A stretch of DNA of 64,000 nucleotides, taken from NCBI RefSeq assembly GCF_014204985.1, contig NZ_JACHMP010000001.1:3348001-3412000 (forward strand), given 5' to 3'. The notes beneath the pieces were generated by a model. The model saw only the letters and a program-made list of their open reading frames with translations, was not told the origin of the DNA and made no database searches. Each line of letters starts with the position of its first letter. The first letter of the stretch is position 1. The position numbers and the translations under genes were made by a program. Source of the DNA: Streptosporangium becharense (lineage in GTDB: Bacteria > Actinomycetota > Actinomycetes > Streptosporangiales > Streptosporangiaceae). Of the stretch, positions 52,401 through 59,657 are shown in pieces.

Positions 52401-53037
52401 GGTCGAGACCGAGCAGGTGCCCGGCCTCGACGACGGCCTCGGCATGCCGGCCCAGCGCCAGCCACGTCTCGGCGCGCAGCGACAGGGCCGACAGCCTGGC
52501 CTCGGTGAGCCTGGCCACCGTGGGCCCGGCGAATGGGTCGTCGGCGAAGTCGGCGAGCGGCTCGCCGCGCCAGGCGGTCAGCGCCGCGTCCAGGAGCTGC
52601 TCGGCCTCCGGCGCCCGCCCGGCGCCCAGGGCCGCCTGCGCCGCCTCCACCGCCCGGCCGAACCGGTGGGCGTCCACCTGGTCGGGTGAGATGTCCAGCA
52701 GGTATCCGGGCTCGCGGGTCCGCAGGACCTGGGCCCGCGAGCGGGGGCTGCGCTGCGGTTCGAGGATCCTGCGGAGCTGGGAGATGTACGCCTGGAGCGT
52801 TCCGGTCGCACTGGAGGGCGGCTCGTCCGCCCAGAGCCGGTCGATCAACTGGTCCAGGGGGATCACATGGGGGGCGTTGAGGACCAGCAGCGTCAGCACG
52901 GCGCGTTGCTTGCGCGATCCCAGTTCGAGAGCGGTTCCCGCACCGTCGACGACCTCGACCGGGCCGAGAATACGGAAGTCCAGCCGGGTCGCCGGATCGG
53001 CCGGCGTTCGGTCGTCACCACCCTTGGCGAGCATCAC
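49465..53037 (-). CDS. Large SARP-type regulator with AAA+ and TPR domains
   Basis: This 1190-residue transcriptional regulator has an N-terminal OmpR-type DNA-binding domain (about 18-110, LDFRILGPVEVVDGAGTALELGSRKQRAVLTLLVLN in two parts) and a bacterial transcriptional activation domain (about 115-265, ELGLEPGPALRRLERAIL). An ATPase module follows, with Walker A GESGIGKTR near residue 370 and Walker B VLLLMEDIHWAD near residue 476, and then TPR-like helices to the end. Such AfsR/SARP proteins activate developmental or secondary-metabolite genes. No biosynthetic cluster is adjacent, so its targets may be distant. The GTG start overlaps the preceding GNAT gene. Confidence 0.92.
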   Translation of the reverse strand: MMLAKGGDDRTPADPATRLDFRILGPVEVVDGAGTALELGSRKQRAVLTLLVLNAPHVIPLDQLIDRLWADEPPSSATGTLQAYISQLRRILEPQRSPRSRAQVLRTREPGYLLDISPDQVDAHRFGRAVEAAQAALGAGRAPEAEQLLDAALTAWRGEPLADFADDPFAGPTVARLTEARLSALSLRAETWLALGRHAEAVVEAGHLLGLDPYREGFWALLMRALYRDRRQAEALAAYQRCRTLLSDELGLEPGPALRRLERAILDQDESLDRSPPESVTGPWPAQVQVTRVPQQEMYIPTVPADPADHVAAGPSGPVAHGAAGGGETHQSVLAECRRRLVGREPHLRRIRERLDATVRGVGGVLLVSGESGIGKTRLADAAARIAEETGVTVVWSRCVEGSGAPAFWPWIQALNALGGGTGGDGGDGELAGVTRRLTGGDEAPGAGDPDTARFLLYDAVSGALSRRVAAAPVLLLMEDIHWADAASLKLLTFLGADLHRVPLLVLATLRPEPAQARQALTDALGDLTRQRGTERMSVTALTAEQVADHLHDVDPALAHALHDRTGGNPFFLGELLRLLTSVSPLQRLSVADVTSIAVPDGVRDVITRRVSRLPEDSQTLLRVAAVIGRDVDADVLDAATGVGATRMMMLLEPAVAIGLLTEVDGGWDYRFSHALVQEALYEGLSRLQRAQIHGRVGEAIENLHPGDLDVRLPVLAHHFGMAARVGEAAKATSYASRAAVQAAARLAYDEAVMFWEQALAALAPHAPESAASRTALLIELGRARRVTGDVTGARVALDEAVTLASRRGDDAAVIEAATVFGGVTLWNWRAYGVVDARMVAVLEEQLDRLPPGDDTRRAELLGTLGVELYYSDRRDEGRRHATEAVALARKTGDHRLLARTLNNFVIAAWTPEYEEDRYLAAEEILTLPDLPRAAEIIARLHRMPTLLRSGLLTDYDTELACCLRLTGEVRMPEIETQVTYAAVGRAMLDGRWEDVERLAGVAAESYRLTSLWGPDCINLICTFLANRAQGRHGVLLPELVDAAGNDSYRLLRPTAVLAAVEAGDEPLAHRLIDWWGAVAEHDWTWQFVVWQWALVAARIGRPDPRGLLAELAPITDQLVTLGTGCASWGSLNEATARLLHRIGRTEEALTHAERARETHRRLGLPYLERQSAALVESIRGSGTSGPLNG

Positions 53038-53537
53038 AACTCCCGCGTGAGCCAGGCGACCGCCAGTCCCTCGATCGCGGAGTCATCGTATCGACAGGGC
53101 GCTATGTTCTTTTCGTCCTCTGCAAAAAACCCCGCCGAGCGGAGCAGGGCGGGCATTCCCGTCTCCTCGGGCGCGACCCGGTAACGCACCCGCCGAACAC
53201 CGTCCGCGCACAGTTCTCTCAGCACATCCCCCAGCAGCCTGCGGCCCAGGCCCCGTCCCCGGTGGACCGGGTCCACGGTCAACGCCCGCAGCCGCGCCTC
53301 GTGGGCGGGCGGCCCCACCTGGACGATAGCGCCGGCCAACGGCGGATCACCGGCCGGCCGGGCCAGGTCGACCAGCAGGTAGGCCCGGCAACGGGCGACC
53401 GACACCTCGGCCAGTGCCCCGGCCAGTGCCGCGCCGAGCATGCCGGAGCCCCGCATGCCCACGTGCGCCGGAACCTCCCGCAGCAACAGCGTGCTGAACC
53501 GTCGGGGCTCGGATGGCGACGACATGCGCGTAAGCAT
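53034..53537 (-). CDS. GNAT N-acetyltransferase
   Basis: The 167-residue product has the acetyl-CoA-binding block LRALTVDPVHRGRGLGRRLLGDVLRELCADG (about residues 95-125, shown as one run of the conserved helix and loop), preceded by a beta-rich half (AYLLVDLARPAGDPPLAGAIV). It ends with AFF-like AGFFAEDEKNIAPC. ATGs at 53537 and 53525 are both possible. Its stop overlaps the start of the SARP gene (TGATG-type), so it is the upstream partner in a two-gene operon. Substrate unknown. Confidence 0.8.
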   Translation of the reverse strand: MLTRMSSPSEPRRFSTLLLREVPAHVGMRGSGMLGAALAGALAEVSVARCRAYLLVDLARPAGDPPLAGAIVQVGPPAHEARLRALTVDPVHRGRGLGRRLLGDVLRELCADGVRRVRYRVAPEETGMPALLRSAGFFAEDEKNIAPCRYDDSAIEGLAVAWLTREL

Positions 53538-53836
53538 GTTCCGGGCGTCTAGAAGACGACTAGCAGAACGCTGGGCCGATCGCGAGCCTCCGCCCCGTCC
53601 CGGCCGGTGCTCACCGCCCTCCCCGTCCCCGCCGCCCTCCCCCGTCCACCTCCCGCCGTCGCCTTCCCCGCAGGCGACGGGGGCCCAACTCGTTTCCAGG
53701 TCCGCCATTGGTGACCGCCCAGTTATCTCCAAGACGTGAGTGCGAGAACTGGGGAGCCGGTCCGATCGGGCCGGCCGGACGAACCCCCGTGGTTCGCGAT
53801 CCCTCATCACCGGTTCCCACTACCAGAAGGAGACCC

Positions 53837-55237
53837 ATGAGCACCGTCTCACCCGCTTCGGATCGGCTCGGCGAGGAGCTGGACACGCTGCGCCGGCAGG
53901 TGGAAGGCCCGGTGCTGACCCCCGGGCAGGACGGCTTCGACGCGGAGATCACCGGGTTCAACCTCGCCACCCGGCACCGTGCGGCCGTCGTGGTCGGCGC
54001 CGCCGGCGTCCAGGACGTCGCGGCGGCGGTCCGTTTCGCGACGCGGCACTCCCTGCCCGTCGCCGTTCAGGCCACCGGTCACGGAGCGGTCCAGGCGGCC
54101 GACGGGGCACTGTTGATCACCACCTCCCGGATGCGCGGCGTCACCGTCGACCCGTCCGACCGCAGCGCGCGGATCGACGCGGGCTGCACCTGGATGGATG
54201 TCATCGCCAAGGCGACGCCGCACGGCCTGGCGCCGTTGTGCGGATCGTCGTCCCGAGTGGGGGTGGTGGGCTACACGCTCGGCGGAGGCATCGGCCCGAT
54301 CTCGCGGACGTTCGGCTTCGCCGCCGACCACGTCCGGGAGATCACCGTCGTGACCGCGGACGGGCAGGTCCGGGTGACGGCCCCGCACCAGGAACCGGAC
54401 CTGTTCTGGGGGCTGCGCGGCGGCAAGGGCAGCCTCGGCGTGGTGACCTCCATCGTCGTCGACCTGTTCCCGGTGACGTCGCTGTACGGCGGCGGCCTCT
54501 ACTACGCGGCCGAGGACACCCCCGCCGTCCTGCGCGCCTACGCGGACTGGGCCGGCACGCTGCCGGAGGCCACGACCACCTCCGTGGCGCTGCTGCGCCT
54601 GCCTCCGCTGCCCGACCTGCCGCCGCAGCTGCGCGGGCGCTTCGTCACCCACCTGCGCTTCGCCCACCTGGGCGAGGCACGGGAGGCCGAGGCCCTGCTC
54701 GCCCCGATGCGCGCCGTGGCCGAGCCGGTCCTCGACGGAATCGGTCAGCTGCCGTTCAGCGCGATCGACTCCGTGCACAGCGACCCGGTGGACCCCATGC
54801 CGACCTGGGAACGCGGCAGCCTGCTGCGTGAGTTCACCGAGGAGACCGCGCAGGCGCTGCTGGCGGTCGCGGGCCCGCAGAGCGAGGTGCCGCTGGCCAT
54901 CGTGGAACTACGCCAGTTGGGCGGGGCCCTGGCCCGGGAGCCGCGCGAGCCGAACGCCGTGGGCGGGCGGGACGCCGCCTACTCCGTGCTGGTGATCGGC
55001 GCTCCGGTCCCCGAGTTGATGGACACCGTGATCCCGGCCGTGGGCCGGGCCGTGATCGACGCCTTGTCCCCCTGGTCGACCGGGGGGACGCTGCTCAACT
55101 TCCACGGGTCGGCGCTCGCCCCGGACGAACTGGCCCGCGCCTGGCCCGAGCCGGTGCTGACCAGGCTCGCCGCGCTCAAGGAGCGGTACGACCCGGCACG
55201 CGTCTTCCGCTTCGGCCACGTCGTGCCGCGCAGGTGA
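53837..55237 (+). CDS. FAD-linked oxidoreductase (BBE/VAO family)
   Basis: The 466-residue product has an FAD-binding PCMH domain (about 40-215). The VQATGHGAV motif carries the His that usually links FAD, and VGVVGYTLGGGIGPISRTFG and FWGLRGGKGSLGVVTSIV follow. A substrate domain and a C-terminal BBE motif (LAALKERYDPARVFRFGHVV) complete it. The second covalent-FAD Cys found in bicovalent members is not present in this loop. AAGGAG before the ATG at 53837 supports the start. Such oxidases act on sugars or natural products. It is transcribed divergently from the GNAT-SARP pair. Confidence 0.88.
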   Translation: MSTVSPASDRLGEELDTLRRQVEGPVLTPGQDGFDAEITGFNLATRHRAAVVVGAAGVQDVAAAVRFATRHSLPVAVQATGHGAVQAADGALLITTSRMRGVTVDPSDRSARIDAGCTWMDVIAKATPHGLAPLCGSSSRVGVVGYTLGGGIGPISRTFGFAADHVREITVVTADGQVRVTAPHQEPDLFWGLRGGKGSLGVVTSIVVDLFPVTSLYGGGLYYAAEDTPAVLRAYADWAGTLPEATTTSVALLRLPPLPDLPPQLRGRFVTHLRFAHLGEAREAEALLAPMRAVAEPVLDGIGQLPFSAIDSVHSDPVDPMPTWERGSLLREFTEETAQALLAVAGPQSEVPLAIVELRQLGGALAREPREPNAVGGRDAAYSVLVIGAPVPELMDTVIPAVGRAVIDALSPWSTGGTLLNFHGSALAPDELARAWPEPVLTRLAALKERYDPARVFRFGHVVPRR

Positions 55238-55500
55238 GACCCGGCGACGAGGCCCGGCCGGATCGGCCGGGATGCCGTCCGGCCGGATCGGAGCGGAATG
55301 CCAGGCCCGGACGACCGGGGCGGTGAGGACGAGGCCCGCCCGGACCGGGGCGGAACGGTGTGCCGTCCGGCCGGACGGGAGCGGGGCACCATCGGGGTAG
55401 GCGGGCCGGCGTCCTTGTGGGAGCGGGGCACCGTCGGGATAGGCGGGGCCGGCGTCCTTGTGGGAGTGGAGCGTCGGAGCGCGGGGCCGGCGGCCCTCGT
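55238..55500. repeat. Repeat-rich gap with 43-bp tandem copies
   Basis: Between convergent genes, copies of an about 43-bp unit beginning GGGAGCGGGGCACC start at 55377 and about 55419, with a partial third at 55461. The earlier part is made of looser GGCCGGATCGG-type repeats. I see no gene. Confidence 0.75.
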
Positions 55501-56097
55501 TCAGGCCCCGGCCTGCGGGACGAGGCGTTCCACCGCGCGTTCCACCAGATCGTGCAACTGCGCCTCGTCGAACAGGTCGGGCAGCGTGAGCTGTTCCACG
55601 ATCAGCCAGTTCATGGCCAGGTAGAGCAGTAGCACCGTCGTGGCGTCGCCGGGCAGGCCGGAGTCGAGGTGGTAGCCGACGTTGGCGTCGACGTCCGCCC
55701 TGATCCGCTCGGTGAGCACCGCGCGGAGGCCGGGACGGCGGGTCGCCTCCAGCCGCAGCTCCAGCAGGGCGAGGTAGCCCGCCCGGTAGGCGCCGATCCG
55801 GCCCACCAGCTCGTGCATGAGCTCGGCCACCCGTGCCCGGTTCCGGGGGCCCGTGAGGCTCGCGGCCATGGTCGCGGCGTCCGGCTGCAGCCGTTCGTAG
55901 ATGTGCGCGCCGGCCTGGGTGAGCAGGTCGTCGCGGTTGGCGAAGTAGTTGGACGCCGTGCCGGCGGGCACCTGCGCCTGGGTGTCCACGGCCCGGAAGG
56001 TCAGGCCGCGCGCACCCTCACGGGCCAGCACGTCGATGGCGGCGTCGAGCAACGCCGCTCGCCTTGCCTGGTTCTGTCGCATCTCGGTTGACACCAC
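55501..56097 (-). CDS. TetR-family transcriptional repressor
   Basis: The 198-residue product has the TetR helix-turn-helix at residues 12-58: LLDAAIDVLAREGARGLTFRAVDTQAQVPAGTASNYFANRDDLL, here shown as consecutive parts of the conserved helices. A divergent ligand-binding domain with helices around LYLAMNWLIVEQLTL follows. It is divergent from the RibD/DHFR-like gene, and a 17-bp near-perfect inverted repeat lies between them, so it very likely represses itself and that neighbour. GTG codons at 56097 and 56094 compete with an ATG further in as start. Confidence 0.88.
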   Translation of the reverse strand: MVSTEMRQNQARRAALLDAAIDVLAREGARGLTFRAVDTQAQVPAGTASNYFANRDDLLTQAGAHIYERLQPDAATMAASLTGPRNRARVAELMHELVGRIGAYRAGYLALLELRLEATRRPGLRAVLTERIRADVDANVGYHLDSGLPGDATTVLLLYLAMNWLIVEQLTLPDLFDEAQLHDLVERAVERLVPQAGA

Positions 56098-56151
56098 TCC
56101 ATCTGTAGTACTACGGTTTGACCACTACGAGCATAGTACTTCAGATGGAGT
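56096..56151. promoter_or_regulatory. TetR-type operator between divergent genes
   Basis: The arms 56096-56112 and 56135-56151 are inverted repeats matching at 16 of 17 positions, separated by 22 bases. Inside the left arm GTAGTACTAC (56105-56114) is itself a perfect palindrome. The right arm ends in the GGAG ribosome site of the reductase gene and the left arm touches the TetR start, so binding would shut both genes. Confidence 0.82.
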
Positions 56152-56157
56152 GAATGA

Positions 56158-56727
56158 ATGCGAAAGCTTGTCTACTACGTCGCTCTGACCGTCGACGGCT
56201 ACATCGCCGGCCCCGGCGGTGAGATCGACTTCTACCCGGTGGCGGACGACATGGCGGCGTGGATGAACACCCAGTACCCGGAGACCGTCCCCACCCACAT
56301 CCGGGCCCAGATCGGCCTCGACACGCCGAACAAGCGCTTCGACACGATCGTGATGGGTCGCGGCACGTACGAGCCCGCGCTCGACGTCGGCATCACCAGC
56401 CCCTACCGGCACCTGCGGCAGCACGTCGTCTCGACCACGCTCCCCGAGATCGCCGACCCCGAGGTCGAACTGGTCCCCGGCGACCCGGTCGCGCTGGTCC
56501 GCCGGTTGAAGCAGGAGGACGGCATGGACATCTGGCTCGGTGGCGGCGGCAAGCTGGCCGGCACCCTGCTGCCCGAGATCGACGAGCTGATCGTCAAGAG
56601 CTACCCGGTGGTCGCGGGCGCCGGAATCCCCGCCTTCGCCGGGGAACTCCGCCCCACCCCCTTCATCCCGGTCCGGACGCGTTCCTTCAGCAACGGCACC
56701 ACGGTCACCTGGTACACCCGGGGCTGA
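56158..56727 (+). CDS. RibD C-terminal/DHFR-like reductase
   Basis: The 189-residue product starts LVYYVALTVDGYIAGPGGEID and has FDTIVMGRGTYEPAL, IWLGGGGKLAGTLLPEIDELIV and a final beta segment (TRSFSNGTTVTWYTRG). This is the pattern of stand-alone RibD_C/dihydrofolate reductase-fold proteins, which use NADPH, often with an unknown substrate. GGAG 7 bases before the ATG fixes the start. Control by the divergent TetR suggests induction by a small molecule. It is not a canonical folate enzyme. Confidence 0.87.
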   Translation: MRKLVYYVALTVDGYIAGPGGEIDFYPVADDMAAWMNTQYPETVPTHIRAQIGLDTPNKRFDTIVMGRGTYEPALDVGITSPYRHLRQHVVSTTLPEIADPEVELVPGDPVALVRRLKQEDGMDIWLGGGGKLAGTLLPEIDELIVKSYPVVAGAGIPAFAGELRPTPFIPVRTRSFSNGTTVTWYTRG

Positions 56728-56798
56728 ACCCCCGCCACCCCACCTCCCTCGCATCCCCGTGTCCTCGGACCACGCCGGGCCGCGCGTACCATTCAGCG

Positions 56799-57707
56799 GT
56801 GGAGGTTTTGGAGCCGGAGGTGTGGCAGGCGCGGGCCGAGGCCCACCGGCGACGGGTCGAGGCATGGACGGCACCGCACCTGGAGCGCAGGGGGCGGGGC
56901 GAGACCCACCCCGTCGAGGACTTCCTGTTCACCTACTACGGGCACCGGCCGGCGCGGCTGCGGCAGTGGCATCCGGGCGCCGGGCTGGTGCTGAAAGGCG
57001 CGCGCGACTTCGGCCGCGCCTACCTCGACACCCCCGGGGGAGCCACGCTCGACACCGCGGCGTTGATGGACAGGCGCGGATCCACCGTCGAGTGGATCGC
57101 GCGGCTGCTGGCCGCCACCGCGGCACGACCGGCGTATCTCGGCTGCTTCGGCCTGCACGAGTGGGCGATGGTCTACAAGACCGCGGAGGTGCGCCACGGC
57201 GCCTGGCCGCTGCGGCTCAGCGGGGCGGAGGTCGCGGAGGTGGTGGAGCAACGAGGCGTGCGGTGCGGTCATTTCGACGCGTTCCGCTTCTTCACCCCCG
57301 AGGCACGCCCGCTCAACGCCCTGCAGCCGACGCGGGAGCGACAGCGGGACCTGGAGCAGCCGGGCTGCCTACACGCCAACATGGACCTGTACAAGTGGGC
57401 GTACAAGCTGTCGCCGCTGGTGAGCGGCGAACTGGTCGCCGACTGCTTCGCGCTGGCCCGTGACATCCGCGTCGTGGACATGCGGGCCAGCCCGTACGAC
57501 CTGAGCCCGCTCGGCTATCGGGCGATCCGGATCGAGACGCCCGAGGGACGGGCCGAGTACGCCGCCGAGCAGCGGGGGTTCGCCGAGCGGGCACGGCCGC
57601 TGCGGCAGCGCCTGCTCGACGCCTGCGAACGGCTCCTCGCCGGCACCCGCCACCCTCGATTCAAGGTGGCAGAAGAGATTCATGTCCCGGACGAGATCGG
57701 TCGGTAG
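56799..57707 (+). CDS. Conserved actinobacterial protein annotated as 3-methyladenine DNA glycosylase
   Basis: The 302-residue product belongs to an actinobacterial family that, as I recall, databases label 3-methyladenine DNA glycosylase. I see no helix-hairpin-helix or AAG signature, so the function is uncertain. Conserved-looking blocks are THPVEDFLFTYYGHRPARLRQWHPG, LGCFGLHEWAMVYK, RCGHFDAFRFFTP, CLHANMDLYKWAYKLSP and DMRASPYDLSPLGY. These His, Asp and aromatic clusters suggest an enzyme. The GTG at 56799 is preferred because the first conserved segment (VWQARAEAHRRRVEAW) follows it. Confidence 0.65.
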   Translation: MEVLEPEVWQARAEAHRRRVEAWTAPHLERRGRGETHPVEDFLFTYYGHRPARLRQWHPGAGLVLKGARDFGRAYLDTPGGATLDTAALMDRRGSTVEWIARLLAATAARPAYLGCFGLHEWAMVYKTAEVRHGAWPLRLSGAEVAEVVEQRGVRCGHFDAFRFFTPEARPLNALQPTRERQRDLEQPGCLHANMDLYKWAYKLSPLVSGELVADCFALARDIRVVDMRASPYDLSPLGYRAIRIETPEGRAEYAAEQRGFAERARPLRQRLLDACERLLAGTRHPRFKVAEEIHVPDEIGR

Positions 57708-57848
57708 CCTGCTGTCCGCGCCGTGGGAGGCGTCGCCGGCTCCCCGACACGCCGGATCCGTCGTCTCCCGTGCCGATCCCTTCCGGCGAGACCTGCGGAC
57801 GCCGAGGTGCGGCGCCGCAGACCCGGTGGCCGCGGCGCCGCGCCATGA
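57708..57848. other. Short gap between convergent genes
   Basis: I see no gene, hairpin with T-run, or repeat of note in these 141 bases. Confidence 0.4.
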
Positions 57849-58079
57849 TCAGCCGGTGTAGGCCGGCCTGACGACGACGGGCTCCTCCGGAGCCGCCGGC
57901 GCCGGGGCGGGCCCTTGCTCGGCCGGCGCCGGGGTGGCAGGCCCTTGCTCGGCCGGCACCGGGACGGGCGAGGCGGCCGGCTTCGCAGGATCGGCCGCGG
58001 CCGTGCCCGAGAAGCCTGCGAGGCCCGCGGTCAGGGCCAGCACCGCACTGATGCCGATGAGCGTGGCTTTGATCTTCAT
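57849..58079 (-). CDS. Small secreted Pro/Ala-rich protein
   Basis: The 76-residue product has a clear signal peptide (basic MKIK, hydrophobic core, likely cut after GTAAA at about residue 29). A mature part of about 47 residues follows, dominated by Pro, Ala and Val with a repeated PAEQGPA unit. It may be a cell-wall linker or surface peptide; no function can be assigned. AGGGGAA a few bases before the ATG is a good ribosome site. It lies downstream of the L,D-transpeptidase gene on the same strand. Confidence 0.75.
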   Translation of the reverse strand: MKIKATLIGISAVLALTAGLAGFSGTAAADPAKPAASPVPVPAEQGPATPAPAEQGPAPAPAAPEEPVVVRPAYTG

Positions 58080-58110
58080 AGGGTTCCCCTGTTCATTCGT
58101 TCATTCACAT

Positions 58111-58154
58111 CGGGCCTCAGCCCCGTGTGACTCGGGCCTCAGCCCCGTATGACG
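58111..58154. repeat. 22-bp tandem duplication copying a stop codon
   Basis: The units 58111-58132 and 58133-58154 differ at two bases. The inner copy holds the last four sense codons and TGA stop (58139-58141) of the L,D-transpeptidase gene. The outer copy repeats them downstream. Confidence 0.92.
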
Positions 58155-58879
58155 ACCGGAGTACCGATCGCCAGGTTCTTCGCCATCCAGGTGATGTCGT
58201 CGTTGCTGATCCGGACGCAGCCGTGGCTGGCCCGCGTGCCGATGGCGGAGGGCTTGTTCGTCCCGTGGATCGCCAGCTGGCCCGGGCCACCGGCGAAGCT
58301 CTTCAGCACCGGCGAGAAGCCGCTCAGCCCGAAGGCGTAGGCGCCGTAGGCCCCGTCCTGGTCGACGGGTTTCACCAGCTCGGTGAAGAAGTAGCGACCT
58401 GGAGGTGTCGGCGTGCCCGCTTCACCCGTCGCGACCTTGCCCGTCCTGACGGCCCTGTCACCGTCATAGACCGTGAACCTGAACGCCCCGCGATCGATCT
58501 CCACCCGGTAGGCGGTCTCCGCGAGCGTCACGTCGGTGGCCTTGATCCAGCCCTTGCTGCCGTTCGGCCGGATCGGCAGCAGCACCTGGAGCCACTCGCC
58601 CTCCTCACGTTCCACCAGGAAGACACGCGTCGCGCCGTAGTCGTTGGGGCTCGTGATCGTCCTCTGTGCCGCCCCCTCCTTGTCTCCGTAGACCGTGATC
58701 CGAGATCCCTTGACGCTCGCGATCTTTGAACTGACGCTGCTCACCGGCTCGGGTCGCGCGGCACTGCTCACCGGCTCGGGTCGCGCGGCGTTGCCCGCGT
58801 TGCTCGCGCTGCCCGCACAGCCGGTCAGCAGGAAGGCGAGCGTCGCCGCAGCAGCCGTACGAAGCAGGTTGGTTCTCAC
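58139..58879 (-). CDS. L,D-transpeptidase lipoprotein (YkuD)
   Basis: This enzyme makes 3-3 crosslinks in peptidoglycan or anchors proteins. The 246-residue product has a lipoprotein signal with an LLTGC lipobox, then two PEPVSSAAR-like repeats, an SH3-like region, and the YkuD domain (about 125-245). The active-site motif is LAIHGTNKPSAIG followed by ASHGCVRISN, with the nucleophilic Cys. It is divergent from an OmpR-type two-component system that might regulate it. Its last codons are duplicated after the stop. Confidence 0.92.
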   Translation of the reverse strand: MRTNLLRTAAAATLAFLLTGCAGSASNAGNAARPEPVSSAARPEPVSSVSSKIASVKGSRITVYGDKEGAAQRTITSPNDYGATRVFLVEREEGEWLQVLLPIRPNGSKGWIKATDVTLAETAYRVEIDRGAFRFTVYDGDRAVRTGKVATGEAGTPTPPGRYFFTELVKPVDQDGAYGAYAFGLSGFSPVLKSFAGGPGQLAIHGTNKPSAIGTRASHGCVRISNDDITWMAKNLAIGTPVVIRG

Positions 58880-58950
58880 CCGCCGCAGCCTGGCGACAGA
58901 ATGTGTGAAACCTGTTTGGTTGTCATGCGGATCCCATGTGCACCCCCCGA

Positions 58951-58973
58951 CATGGGCATAACCTCAGCCCATG
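58951..58973 (+). promoter_or_regulatory. Inverted repeat and possible leaderless promoter of the OmpR-type gene
   Basis: CATGGGC (58951-58957) and GCCCATG (58967-58973) form a 7-bp inverted repeat; the second arm includes the ATG start. TAACCT at 58959-58964 fits the TANNNT -10 pattern 6 bases before the ATG, and there is no ribosome site. A leaderless, autoregulated message is possible. Confidence 0.5.
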
Positions 58974-59657
58974 TGCGCGTACGTACTGGTCGCCGAGGAC
59001 GATCCGAAGCAGGCCGAACTGCTCAGGCGGTATCTGGAGCAGCAGGGCCATGAGGTCCTCGTCGTGCACGACGGGCGTTCCGCGATCGACGAGGCGCGGC
59101 GGGCGGATCCCGACCTCGTGATACTCGACGTGATGATGCCGAAGGTCGACGGATTGGACGTCTGCCGGGTGCTGCGGGCCGAGTCCGACCTGCCGATCCT
59201 GATGCTGACCGCCAGGTCCACCGAGGACGATCTGCTGCTGGGGCTCGACCTCGGTGCGGACGACTATGTCGCCAAGCCGTACAGCCCGCGTGAGCTGATG
59301 GCCCGTGTGCGGACCCTGTTGCGCCGTACCGGGAAGTCTCACGACGCCGATCGGCAGGTGTTCCAGGCGGGCGATCTCCTCGTGGATCCGGTCAGGCACA
59401 CCGTCACCACGGCGGGCACACCGGTGGACTGCACACCCGCGGAGTTCCGGATCATCGAGACGCTGGCCGCCGAGCCGGAGCGGGTGTTCACCAGGAAGCA
59501 GTTGCTGGAGCGCGTCCACGGCTTCGACAGGTTCATCACCGAACGCACGGTCGACGTGCACGTGATGAACCTGCGCAAGAAGATCGAGCCTGATCCGCGC
59601 CGCCCGGTCCGGCTGCTGACCGTGTACGGCGTCGGTTACAAACTGACCCGCGCATGA
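58971..59657 (+). CDS. Response regulator, OmpR/PhoB family
   Basis: The 228-residue product has a receiver domain with VLVAEDDPKQAE, the phospho-acceptor Asp in LVILDVMMPKVDGLDV (about residue 53) and Lys in YVAKPYSPREL. It also has a winged-helix C-terminal domain (FTRKQLLERVHGFDRFITERTVDVHVMNLRKKIEPDP, here in consecutive parts). The ATGA overlap with the downstream kinase gene shows coupling. The divergent L,D-transpeptidase gene suggests an envelope-stress role. Confidence 0.93.
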   Translation: MCAYVLVAEDDPKQAELLRRYLEQQGHEVLVVHDGRSAIDEARRADPDLVILDVMMPKVDGLDVCRVLRAESDLPILMLTARSTEDDLLLGLDLGADDYVAKPYSPRELMARVRTLLRRTGKSHDADRQVFQAGDLLVDPVRHTVTTAGTPVDCTPAEFRIIETLAAEPERVFTRKQLLERVHGFDRFITERTVDVHVMNLRKKIEPDPRRPVRLLTVYGVGYKLTRA

